A DNA stretch of 64,000 nt from assembly GCF_013093415.1 (NCBI RefSeq), contig NZ_JABFBC010000001.1, positions 1,860,001 to 1,924,000 on the forward strand. Direction: 5' to 3'. Source of the DNA: Halovulum dunhuangense. GTDB taxonomy: Bacteria; Pseudomonadota; Alphaproteobacteria; Rhodobacterales; Rhodobacteraceae. Numbering within the stretch: position 1 is the stretch's first letter; every line of letters starts with the position of its first letter. Below the pieces are notes generated by a model. That model was not told where the DNA came from. It worked only from the letters and a program-made list of their open reading frames with translations, and did no database searches. A program made the position numbers and the translations under genes. Shown piece by piece: positions 56,348 to 64,000 of the stretch.

Positions 56348-57604
56348 GTAAAGCGCCTCGAACTGGCTCTTCTGCTTCCGGGTCCAGAGCACCGACAGGT
56401 GGTAGCCGTCGTCATCCTGCGCCTCGCGGGTGACGACATTCTCCTTGAACAGCCAGGCGCGCGCCCTGCCCTCGGAAAAGCCCAGATCGACCACCTCGGC
56501 GGTGACCGGCTCGGACAGCGTCGCCTCGATCGTGGCGAGAAGCTCGTCCACGCCCTCGCCGCTGGTGGCGGACAGCGCGACATGCTGCGCGGTGCGCCCG
56601 CTGCGGCGCTGCATCGCGGCCCGATCGTCGTCGGACAAGAGGTCGATCTTGTTCCAGACCTCGATCATGTGGTCCTGGCGTTCCTCGCCTATGCCAAGCT
56701 CTGCAAGGATCTTGCGCACGTCGGCGGCCTGTTCCTCGGTTTCGGGATGGGCGATGTCGCGCACATGCAGGATCAGGTCCGCGTCCAGCACCTCCTCCAG
56801 CGTCGCGCGGAATGCCGCGACCAGCTGCGTCGGCAGGTCCGAGATGAAGCCCACCGTGTCCGACAGGATCGCCTGCTTTCCGCCCGGCAGCGCGATGCCG
56901 CGCATCGTCGGATCGAGCGTCGCAAACAGCATGTCCTTGGCCAGCGTGCTGGCACCGGTGATCCGGTTGAACAGCGTCGACTTGCCGGCGTTGGTGTAGC
57001 CCACGAGTGCTATGATCGGGAACGGCACCTTCTTGCGCCCGGCCCGGTGCAGTTCGCGCGTCTTGACCACCTTGGACAGCTGCTTCCGGATCTGCACGAT
57101 CCGCTCTGCCAGCGCGCGGCGGTCCGCCTCGATCTGCGTTTCGCCGGGGCCGCCGATGAAGCCCAGCGCACCGCGCTGGCGTTCCAGGTGGGTCCAGCTG
57201 CGCACCAGGCGCGATTTCTGGTAGCTCAGATGCGCAAGCTCGACCTGAAGCACGCCCTCGCGGGTCTGCGCACGGTCACCGAAGATTTCCAGGATCAGGC
57301 CGGTCCGGTCGAGGATCTTGACCTTCCACGCCTTTTCCAGGTTGCGCTGTTGAACAGGGCTGACGGGCCCGTCGATCACGACGAGCCCGATCTCGTTTTC
57401 GCGGCAGATCTCTGCCAGCTCCTCGACCTTGCCCGGGCCGAAAAGATGACCCGCGCGCGGGCGCGGAACCGGCACGACCAGGGCGCCGGCAAGCTCGAGC
57501 CCCGGCAGCGCCTCGGTCAGGCTGACCGCTTCGTCCAGCGCAAGCCGCGGCTCACGCTCGTATTTCGTTCCGGGCAGTACCGGATGCAGAACCTGGGTAC
57601 GCAA
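56336..57604 (-). CDS. hflX: GTPase HflX, apparent TTG start
   Basis: 422 residues. HflX is a ribosome-associated GTPase that rescues stalled or stressed ribosomes. The N-terminal domain shows GHLFGPGKVEELAEICRENE, DGPVSPVQQRNLEKAWKVKILDRTGLILEIFGDRAQTREG (landmarks VQQRNLEKAW and DRTGLILEIFGDRA), then SRLVRSWTHLERQRGALGFIGGPGETQIE. The G domain has G1 GYTNAGKSTLFN, G3 DTVGFISDLP and G4 NKIDLL. The start appears to be a TTG at 57604, directly after the hfq stop. The hfq-hflX order is conserved in the class. Confidence 0.93.
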   Translation of the reverse strand: MRTQVLHPVLPGTKYEREPRLALDEAVSLTEALPGLELAGALVVPVPRPRAGHLFGPGKVEELAEICRENEIGLVVIDGPVSPVQQRNLEKAWKVKILDRTGLILEIFGDRAQTREGVLQVELAHLSYQKSRLVRSWTHLERQRGALGFIGGPGETQIEADRRALAERIVQIRKQLSKVVKTRELHRAGRKKVPFPIIALVGYTNAGKSTLFNRITGASTLAKDMLFATLDPTMRGIALPGGKQAILSDTVGFISDLPTQLVAAFRATLEEVLDADLILHVRDIAHPETEEQAADVRKILAELGIGEERQDHMIEVWNKIDLLSDDDRAAMQRRSGRTAQHVALSATSGEGVDELLATIEATLSEPVTAEVVDLGFSEGRARAWLFKENVVTREAQDDDGYHLSVLWTRKQKSQFEALYSSH

Positions 57605-57847
57605 TCAGTTCCCGTCTTCCCCCTCGTAGAGAGAGACCGGTTGAGAGGGCATGATGGTCGAGATGGCGTGCTTGTAGACAAGCTGTGACTGGCCATCGCG
57701 GCGCAGCAATACGCAGAAATTGTCGAACCAGGTGATCACGCCCTGGAGTTTCACGCCGTTCACGAGGAATATCGTGACGGGTATCTTCGCCTTGCGGACG
57801 CTGTTGAGAAACGCGTCCTGCAGGTTCTGTTTCGTTTCGGCAGCCAT
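57605..57847 (-). CDS. hfq: RNA chaperone Hfq
   Basis: 80 residues. Hfq hexamers pair small RNAs with mRNAs. [58 protein letters not shown] is a full Sm1-Sm2 core (landmarks [18 protein letters not shown] and YKHAIST). The long C-terminal tail of E. coli Hfq is missing, as in other alphaproteobacteria. ATG at 57847. hflX follows with no gap, and trkH ends 126 bp upstream. Confidence 0.98.
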   Translation of the reverse strand: MAAETKQNLQDAFLNSVRKAKIPVTIFLVNGVKLQGVITWFDNFCVLLRRDGQSQLVYKHAISTIMPSQPVSLYEGEDGN

Positions 57848-57973
57848 TTTTGAGCCTTATCGCTTCTCTTGCCCGCTGTGCGGGATTATCGTTTGCAGTC
57901 GGTGACAATGGGTATGGTTTCGCAGATTTCCAGACCCGTGCCAAGGAATCTGTCCCGCAGTGCCGCAATAACG

Positions 57974-59488
57974 TCACTCGCGCCAGAAGTCCGGGTTGAA
58001 AAGCGATATCAGCACCAGGACCTCGACGCGGCCCAGGATCATGGCCGCACTCAGCACCAGCCGCTCGGGCCCCTCGAGCAGACCGTAGCTCAGGTTCGGG
58101 ATGATCAGTTCCGCCGCCGGTCCCGTGTTGGTCAGGGCCGCCACGCCAAGCGCCATCGCCACGTCGAAATTCGTGCCCAGCGCGGTCAGGATCAGCAGGA
58201 GCAGGCTAGAGGCGAGCAGCAGCAGCATGACGAAGACAAAGGCGATCTGCGCGCCCTCGCGACGGATGCGCCGGGCCGTGACCCCTGCCCCGCCCACGGA
58301 ATTGGGATGGATCATGCGCTGCATCTCGCGCACGCCGTGCTTGTAGAGCGCGTAGACCCGCAGCAGCTTGACGCCCCCGGTGGTGGTGGCGATCCCGCCG
58401 CCCATCATGCACAGCGTCAACAGGATCAGCCCGGGCGTCTGCAGGGCCGACCAGTCCTGCGCCGCGGCCCAGTCGCGGCTGTTGAAGCCGGTAGTCGACA
58501 TGAAGCTGAGCGTGTTGAAAAGCGTCCCCCAGAAAGCCGAGAGCGCGCCCACCACGTCTTCCTGCACCGATACCTCGTAGGCGCCGACGAAATGGCGCAG
58601 GAACAGAAGCGCCGTGACGCCCAGCACCGCCACCGCCGCAAGCCGGTATTCGGGGCCGATATCGAACGGCCTGCCACGCACCTGTCGCCAGCCCAGCGTG
58701 GTCGAGCGCCGGCTGATGGCGATGACGATGAAGACAAGCACCAGCGCCTCGCCGACATGCCCTGAAGCCGCCTGCGAAAAGTCGCGCAGCGGCGTGATGC
58801 CGCTTGTGGAAAGGACCGACATCGCATGGACCAGCGCGACCAGCGCCCGATCCCCCGCCGCCATCAGCCCGAAGGTCAGCGCCAGCGTAAGGCCGGCATA
58901 GATCGGCAGCAGCGCCAGCGCGTGATGGCCAAGCCGCAGGCTCGGCGGCTCGTCCGTCCGCAGCGCCCGCTGCGCCTCGCCCTGGCCGCGGGCCATGGCG
59001 GCCCGGATCTCGAACCCGCCAAGGTTCAGGGGCTGCAGGATGGCCACCGCCGCCACGAGGATCAGGAAGCCCCCCGCCCAGCCGACCATGCCGCGCCACA
59101 GATGTACCGGGTCCGGCAGGCGCTCGGGTGCGTCGAACACCGTCGCCCCGGTTGTCGTCAGGCAGGACACCATCTCGAAATAGAGCTGCCCGAAGGTGAA
59201 GGTGGGCGCCAGCGGCACCATTGGCGTGGCCAGCATGACGGGCAGTGCGGCATAGGCCAGAAGCAGCGTCAGGATCTCGCGCCCGGGGCGCATCGCGGGG
59301 CGCGCCCGGCTGCTTGCCATGGCGATCATGCTGCCGATCACAAGGAAGAACATGCCATGCCAGAAGAACACCCGCCCGACGAAGTATTCCTCCAGCCACA
59401 GCGCGTGCAGCGCCGGTCCCATCATCATCAGCGCCGCGATGATCAGCAGGCAGGCCAGCGGCGGAATGTCCCTCAGCGCGGCTGCCAT
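57974..59488 (-). CDS. trkH: Potassium uptake channel subunit TrkH
   Basis: 504 residues, ten or so helices in four channel repeats. The four selectivity-filter segments are CLTTTGATVF, SVLSTSGITPL, SFMSTTGFNSRDW and AALTNTGPAAEL. TrkH forms the inner-membrane K+ channel gated by TrkA. The ATG follows the trkA stop directly (TAG then ATG on the minus strand), so they are co-translated. Confidence 0.96.
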   Translation of the reverse strand: MAAALRDIPPLACLLIIAALMMMGPALHALWLEEYFVGRVFFWHGMFFLVIGSMIAMASSRARPAMRPGREILTLLLAYAALPVMLATPMVPLAPTFTFGQLYFEMVSCLTTTGATVFDAPERLPDPVHLWRGMVGWAGGFLILVAAVAILQPLNLGGFEIRAAMARGQGEAQRALRTDEPPSLRLGHHALALLPIYAGLTLALTFGLMAAGDRALVALVHAMSVLSTSGITPLRDFSQAASGHVGEALVLVFIVIAISRRSTTLGWRQVRGRPFDIGPEYRLAAVAVLGVTALLFLRHFVGAYEVSVQEDVVGALSAFWGTLFNTLSFMSTTGFNSRDWAAAQDWSALQTPGLILLTLCMMGGGIATTTGGVKLLRVYALYKHGVREMQRMIHPNSVGGAGVTARRIRREGAQIAFVFVMLLLLASSLLLLILTALGTNFDVAMALGVAALTNTGPAAELIIPNLSYGLLEGPERLVLSAAMILGRVEVLVLISLFNPDFWRE

Positions 59489-60865
59489 CTAGAAATAGTC
59501 GATGCTGACCTGGAACAGGCGTTCCACTGCGGCCACGTCCTCGCGCAGGGCGAATACGGTCATCGTGTCGCCCTCTTCGATCAGGGTGTCGCCGCGCGGC
59601 AGGATCAGCGTGTCGCGCTTGCGGATCGCACCGACCAGCGCCCCTTCGGGCAGGCCCGAATCCCGCACCCGCTTGCCCGCGATGGGGGATGTGCCCAGCA
59701 CCTGCGCCTCCAGCACTTCGGCCTCGGCGTCGCCGATCGAATAGACGGCGCGGATCCGGCCATGCCGGATATGGCGCAGGATCGAGGATACCGTCGTCGC
59801 GCGCGGGTTGATGAAGGCGTCGATCCCGAGCGGCTGCATCAGCGGCGCAAGCGAGGGGTCGTTGATGAGCGCGATCACCAGCGGGCAGCCTTCGGCCTTG
59901 GCCCGGGCGCAGGACAGAAGATTGGTCTTGTCGTCGTCGGTCAGGGCAAGGACCGCGTCCGCCTTCTCGATATTGGCTTCCTCCAGCATCTGCACGTCAA
60001 GCCCGTCGCCATGCAGCACGATGGTCCGGCTGAGCGCGTCTGCCGTCGCCTCGGCCACATGGCGGTCGCGTTCGATCAGTTTCACCCGCGTCTTGCCCGG
60101 CGCCTGTTCCAGCGCCCGGGCGACCGACCGGCCGACGCTGCCGCCGCCGATGATGATGATGCGCTCGGACTTGCGATGCGTCTTGCCGAAGATCTCCATG
60201 GTGCGGGCCACGTCCTCGGTCGCGGCCATGATGTAGATCTCGTCGCCGACGAAAAGCTGGTCTTCGGGCTCGGGGGCGAAAAGCCGTTCGTCGCGCCGGA
60301 TGCCCACCACGACCGCGCGCAGGGTGGAAAACAGCTCGGAAAGCTGCCGCAGCGGCGTATTGATGACGGCGCAATCCTCCTCGATGGTCAGGCCGATCAG
60401 CTGCGCCTGCCCGTCGAGGAAGCTTTCGGTATCGAATGCCGCGGGCGCCGCGAGCCGTTGAAGCGCCGCCTGCGCCACCTCCTGCTCGGGCGAGATCACC
60501 ACGTCGATGGGCAGGTGATCGCGGCGGAACAGGTCGGAATAGATCGCGTCCAGATAGGCCTTGGCCCTGAGCCGCGCCACCTTGCGCGGCACCGAAAAGA
60601 TCGAGTGCGCCACCTGGCAGGTCACCATGTTGACCTCGTCCGACTGGGTCGCCGCGATCAGCATGTCCGCGTCGCGGGCCCCTGCCCGCTCCAGTATGTC
60701 GGGATGCGATGCGAAGCCGGTGATCCCCGTCACGTCGATGGTCTCGGTTATGCGGCGGATCAGGCTCTCGCTCTGGTCGACGACCGTGACCTCGTTGCCC
60801 TCGGCCGCCAGGTGGCGGGCCAGCTGTCCGCCGACCTGTCCCGCGCCACAGATGATGACCTTCAT
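59489..60865 (-). CDS. trkA: Potassium transporter regulatory protein TrkA
   Basis: 458 residues. Two RCK modules, each a Rossmann NAD-binding half (KVIICGAGQVGGQLARHLAAEGNEV at residues 1-30, IIIIGGGSVGRSVARALEQ near 235) and a TrkA_C half. It is a cytoplasmic ring that gates TrkH. Its ATG overlaps the ntrX stop (ATGA), linking K+ uptake to the NtrYX operon. Confidence 0.96.
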   Translation of the reverse strand: MKVIICGAGQVGGQLARHLAAEGNEVTVVDQSESLIRRITETIDVTGITGFASHPDILERAGARDADMLIAATQSDEVNMVTCQVAHSIFSVPRKVARLRAKAYLDAIYSDLFRRDHLPIDVVISPEQEVAQAALQRLAAPAAFDTESFLDGQAQLIGLTIEEDCAVINTPLRQLSELFSTLRAVVVGIRRDERLFAPEPEDQLFVGDEIYIMAATEDVARTMEIFGKTHRKSERIIIIGGGSVGRSVARALEQAPGKTRVKLIERDRHVAEATADALSRTIVLHGDGLDVQMLEEANIEKADAVLALTDDDKTNLLSCARAKAEGCPLVIALINDPSLAPLMQPLGIDAFINPRATTVSSILRHIRHGRIRAVYSIGDAEAEVLEAQVLGTSPIAGKRVRDSGLPEGALVGAIRKRDTLILPRGDTLIEEGDTMTVFALREDVAAVERLFQVSIDYF

Positions 60866-62268
60866 GCCAGATCGTCCATTTCGGCCGGATCGCCCACCCG
60901 CGCGCCGCCGCGCGCCGTGGTGATGACGTTCAGCGATTTCAGTTTGCGGTGCAGGGCCGAACGTTCCATGCCCACGAAGCTTGCCGTGCGAGAGATGTTG
61001 CCCCCGAAACGGTTGATCTGCGCGATCAGGTACTCGCGCTCGAACTGCTCGCGCGCCTCGCGCAGCGGCAGGCCGGCATAGATCGCCGAGATGATGGCAT
61101 GCGCATTGTCGGCGCCGCCGGTATTGGCCGGGAATTCCGATGCCTCGATCATGCCGCTGTCGGGGCCGAGGATCAGGCAGCGTTCAAGCACGTTGCGCAG
61201 CTGCCGGATGTTGCCGGGCCAGGACAGCGTCTGGAGATGCGCCTCGGCATCCTCGGACAGACGCCGCAGGGGCAATCCCTGCGTCGCGTTCAGTTCGGCA
61301 ATGAAATGACGCGCCAGTTCGGGAATGTCATCGCGCCGCGCATCGAGCGGCGGCACCTCGATCGGGACCACGTTCAGCCGGTGATACAGATCCTCGCGAA
61401 AGGCGCCGAGCGCGATCTGGCTCTTGAGGTCCTTGTTGGTGGCCGACAGCACGCGCACATCGACCCGCACCGTGTCGGACCCCCCTGCCCGCTGGAAAGC
61501 CTGTTCGATCAGCACGCGCAGGATCTTGGACTGGGTGCCGGGCGGCATGTCGGCCACCTCGTCCAGGAACAGGATCCCGCCATGGGCCTGCTCGAACAGG
61601 CCCGGCTCGTGCCCTCGCTCGGGCGTGAAGCGGCCGAACAGCACCTCTTCCATGCGCTCGGGCTCTATCGTGGCGGCCGAGGCCACGACGAAGGGGCCGT
61701 TGGCGCGGTCGGATCTGAGATGGATGAAGCGGGCGGCGATCTCCTTGCCGCTGCCGGCGGGCCCGGTCAGCATTACCCGGCCATTGCCGCGCGCCACCTT
61801 TTCGAGCTGCGATTTCAGGTTTCTCAGCGCGGCCGAGGATCCGATCATCTCGGTCGCGGTCACGTCGCGGCGGCGCAGCTTCGCGTTTTCCCGCCGCAGA
61901 CGCGAGGTTTCCAGCCCGCGGGTGATCACGACCATCAGCTGGTCGATGTTGAAAGGCTTCTCGATGAAGTCGTAGGCGCCCTGCTTCACGGCCGCGACCG
62001 CGATCTCGATGTTGCCATGACCCGAGATGATGACCACCGGGATCGCGGGATTGTCCCGGCGCACGGATTTCAGGATGTCGATACCGTCGAGCTTCGAGTC
62101 CTTCAGCCAGATGTCGAGGATGATCAGGTCGGGCGGCTCTCGGTTGATCTCGGTGAACGCGCTGTCGCTGTCCCAGGCAAGCCGCACGCTGTGGCCCTCG
62201 TCGCGGAGGATGTCGCCGACCAGCTCGCGGATGTCCCGCTCGTCATCCACTACAAGAATGTCACCCAT
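60862..62268 (-). CDS. ntrX: Response regulator NtrX
   Basis: 468 residues. Receiver with Asp52 in LIILDIWLKDSKLDG (the NtrX-type insertion), AAA+ domain with Walker A TGPAGSGKEIAARF and Walker B GGILFLDEVADMP, and a C-terminal Fis-like helix-turn-helix (GGNISRTASFVGMERSALHRKLKSL). The sigma-54 contact motif GAFTGA is replaced by LFGRFTPERGHEPGLFEQ, as is known for NtrX, which can act without sigma-54. NtrYX responds to nitrogen, oxygen or redox conditions. It lies 27 bp after ntrY and overlaps trkA by 4 bp. Confidence 0.95.
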   Translation of the reverse strand: MGDILVVDDERDIRELVGDILRDEGHSVRLAWDSDSAFTEINREPPDLIILDIWLKDSKLDGIDILKSVRRDNPAIPVVIISGHGNIEIAVAAVKQGAYDFIEKPFNIDQLMVVITRGLETSRLRRENAKLRRRDVTATEMIGSSAALRNLKSQLEKVARGNGRVMLTGPAGSGKEIAARFIHLRSDRANGPFVVASAATIEPERMEEVLFGRFTPERGHEPGLFEQAHGGILFLDEVADMPPGTQSKILRVLIEQAFQRAGGSDTVRVDVRVLSATNKDLKSQIALGAFREDLYHRLNVVPIEVPPLDARRDDIPELARHFIAELNATQGLPLRRLSEDAEAHLQTLSWPGNIRQLRNVLERCLILGPDSGMIEASEFPANTGGADNAHAIISAIYAGLPLREAREQFEREYLIAQINRFGGNISRTASFVGMERSALHRKLKSLNVITTARGGARVGDPAEMDDLA

Positions 62269-62295
62269 GGCATCCGCCCCCCGATCTAGTCTTTT

Positions 62296-64000
62296 TCATG
62301 CAACATGCGCCTCTGGCGCAGGCTCGCCCGCAAGCCGGTCCTCGCCGATGGGCAGCACGATCCGTGCCTCGGCGCCCAGATGCCCGTCGGGGGCGAAACA
62401 GGGCGCGTCCATCAGTTCCAGCTGGCCGGAATGCTCCTCGATGATCTTGCGCACGATCGACAGTCCCAGCCCGGTGCCCTTCTCCTTATGCGTGACGTAA
62501 GGCTCGAACAAGCGGGTGCGCTGCGCCGGCAGTCCGGCGCCATTGTCCTGGATCTGGATGAGAAGCGCGCCCTCGATATCCGTCACCAGTACCCGGATCT
62601 CTGGCGCGTAGCCATCAGAGCCGTTATTTTTGACATGCTCGTCAATCGCTTCCGTCGCGTTCTTCAGAAGATTGGTCAGCGCCTGGCTCATCATCGTCTC
62701 GTCGATGCTGGCCATCACCGGGTGCGTCGGCGCCTCGAGCGCGAAGCGGATATCGGACCTTGCGCTTTCCTGAAGCAGCACCGCCGATCGGATCACCGCC
62801 ATCAGGTCGGCGATGCGACGCTCCGGCGCGGGCATCCGCGCGAACTTGGAAAACTCGTCCACGATCCGGCGCAGATCGCCGGTCTGGCGGATGATCACGT
62901 CGGAATACTGCTCCAGCGTCTCGCGCTGGTCGCCGACGATGGGGCCGAACTTGCGCCTGAGGCGTTCCGCCGAAAGCTGGATCGGGGTGAGCGGGTTCTT
63001 GATCTCGTGCGCGATGCGGCGCGCGACGTCGCCCCAGGCGGCCATGCGCTGCGCCGATACCAGGTCCGACACGTCGTCGAAGGTCACAACGAACCCCTCG
63101 ACCTGCCCGTCAGAACCGGCGCGGGTGGACATGCGCACCAGCAGCACCTCCTCGCGACCGCCGCGGACCAGCCGGACCTCGCCCTGGGTGACGGCACCGA
63201 TCCGCCGCTCCAGCCGGTCGAACAGGGCCGCGAATTCCGGGATCGCCTCGGCCAGCGGCACCGACCCCGGCGCAAGGTCGTGCAGGGCAAGGTGTTCCGT
63301 CGCCGCGGAATTCGCCATCTCGATCCGGCCCTGCGCGTCGAGCCCGACCACGCCCGCGGTCACGCTCGACAGGATGCTGTCGAACAGGCGGCGGCGGCGC
63401 TCGGTCTCGCGGTTGGCCTCGACCAGGGCGTCGCGCTGCCCCTTCACCTGCCGGGTCATGCGGTTGAACACGCGGCCCAGCATGGCGATCTCGTCCTCGC
63501 CCTTGTCCTCGGGCACCTGCACGTCCAGATCCCCCGCGCCCACCCGCTGCGCGGCCGACGCCAGCCGGCCCACGGGCCGCGACAGCCGTTCGGCGAACCA
63601 CAGGCCCAGCCAGATCGCGGCGAGAATGACGATCAGGGCGAAGCCCAGGTAGATCAGCGCGAACTCGAACAGCAGCCGCCCGCGGTCGCGTTCGAGCTGC
63701 TGGTAAAGCCCCACCGTCTCGCGCGTTTCGTCCAGAAGGTTCAGGATGTCGCCGTCCACGTCGCGGGTGACATAGAGATAGCGGTCCGGATAGGCCGAAA
63801 GCGCCAGCAGCGCCCGGAACTCGAAGTTGACCGTATCCTCGATGATGACCGTCTCTCCGGCGGCGGCGCGCGCGATCTCCTCGGGCAAGGGGGGCTCGTA
63901 GTCGAACAGGTAGCTGCGGTCCCCCCGCGCGCGCAGGTCGCCCGCCCCGTCGATCACGAAGGCCTCGGGCAGCTCGCGCTGCATCTGCACCTGCCCGCGG
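62296..64000 (-). CDS. ntrY: Sensor histidine kinase NtrY, N-terminus outside window
   Basis: About 568 residues of the C-terminal part are visible, and the reading frame is open at the right edge. NtrY is about 750 residues, so its first membrane helices are missing here. Seen in order are part of the periplasmic region, a membrane helix (FALIYLGFALIVILAAIWLGL), HAMP (RLSRPVGRLASAAQRVGAGDL), a PAS domain, the H-box DVARRIAHEIKNPLTPIQLSAERL, and the ATPase boxes LTNLLKNATEAI, IQDNGAGLPAQRTRLFEPYVT and KGTGLGLSIVRKIIEEHSG. It is the kinase for NtrX. Confidence 0.95.
   Translation of the reverse strand, partial: RGQVQMQRELPEAFVIDGAGDLRARGDRSYLFDYEPPLPEEIARAAAGETVIIEDTVNFEFRALLALSAYPDRYLYVTRDVDGDILNLLDETRETVGLYQQLERDRGRLLFEFALIYLGFALIVILAAIWLGLWFAERLSRPVGRLASAAQRVGAGDLDVQVPEDKGEDEIAMLGRVFNRMTRQVKGQRDALVEANRETERRRRLFDSILSSVTAGVVGLDAQGRIEMANSAATEHLALHDLAPGSVPLAEAIPEFAALFDRLERRIGAVTQGEVRLVRGGREEVLLVRMSTRAGSDGQVEGFVVTFDDVSDLVSAQRMAAWGDVARRIAHEIKNPLTPIQLSAERLRRKFGPIVGDQRETLEQYSDVIIRQTGDLRRIVDEFSKFARMPAPERRIADLMAVIRSAVLLQESARSDIRFALEAPTHPVMASIDETMMSQALTNLLKNATEAIDEHVKNNGSDGYAPEIRVLVTDIEGALLIQIQDNGAGLPAQRTRLFEPYVTHKEKGTGLGLSIVRKIIEEHSGQLELMDAPCFAPDGHLGAEARIVLPIGEDRLAGEPAPEAHVA

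Overview
The window is a GC-rich, gene-dense stretch of alphaproteobacterial chromosome. It most likely comes from the order Rhodobacterales (Rhodobacter/Roseobacter relatives). The evidence is the ntrY-ntrX-trkA-trkH-hfq-hflX order, a CckA-type hybrid kinase, a GAAC-N7-GAAC LexA box at recA, a DUF1476 F1-ATPase zeta inhibitor, a single-polypeptide NADP-isocitrate dehydrogenase and a methionine synthase split into separate proteins. I see no insertion sequence, prophage, CRISPR array, rRNA or plasmid function. The only RNA gene found is tRNA-Asn(GTT).

Layout. 1-2.9 kb: one-carbon genes (partial CoA-transferase, methyltetrahydrofolate:corrinoid methyltransferase, a small 'virulence factor' family protein, metF). 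3-10 kb: ppx/gppA-rlmE, a Tat-exported PhoX-type phosphatase, guaB and rsmB. 10-16 kb: cckA, a sulfotransferase-like gene, SOS-controlled recA, and a chemoreceptor coupled to a small exported protein. 16-25.7 kb: alaS, DUF1330, a YitT membrane protein, icd, a TrmJ-like methyltransferase, ctaA, enoyl-CoA hydratase, thioesterase and rplM-rpsI. 25.8-31 kb: an OafA-type acyltransferase, then a TAXI binding protein, an acyl-CoA dehydrogenase and an APH-fold kinase. 31-35.3 kb: an orphan EnvZ-like kinase, an MBL hydrolase, tRNA-Asn, rnd and a lipoprotein. 35.4-38.7 kb: sufE, homocysteine methyltransferase, corrinoid protein and DUF1638. 38.7-41.8 kb: dctD and dctB. 41.9-46 kb: purQ-purS-purC, zeta inhibitor, DUF2256, glutathione peroxidase and purB. 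46-55 kb: DUF6314, bioY and an oligopeptide-type ABC system with two binding proteins and a DHDPS-family enzyme. 55-64 kb: miaA converging on ntrYX-trkAH-hfq-hflX.

Two multigene ideas stand out. First, the parts of methionine synthase are separate genes in two loci about 34 kb apart. Both methyltransferases end in a seven-arginine tail, while the corrinoid carrier begins with a strongly acidic segment, which suggests electrostatic assembly of the split enzyme. Second, the acyl-CoA dehydrogenase plus APH-kinase pair looks like an unfused form of eukaryotic ACAD10/ACAD11. It may serve 4-hydroxyacyl-CoA breakdown, with a co-translated TAXI solute-binding protein.

All functional calls rest on reading motifs, lengths and gene order by eye; no database search was run. 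Regulatory sites are pattern matches and are given lower confidence.
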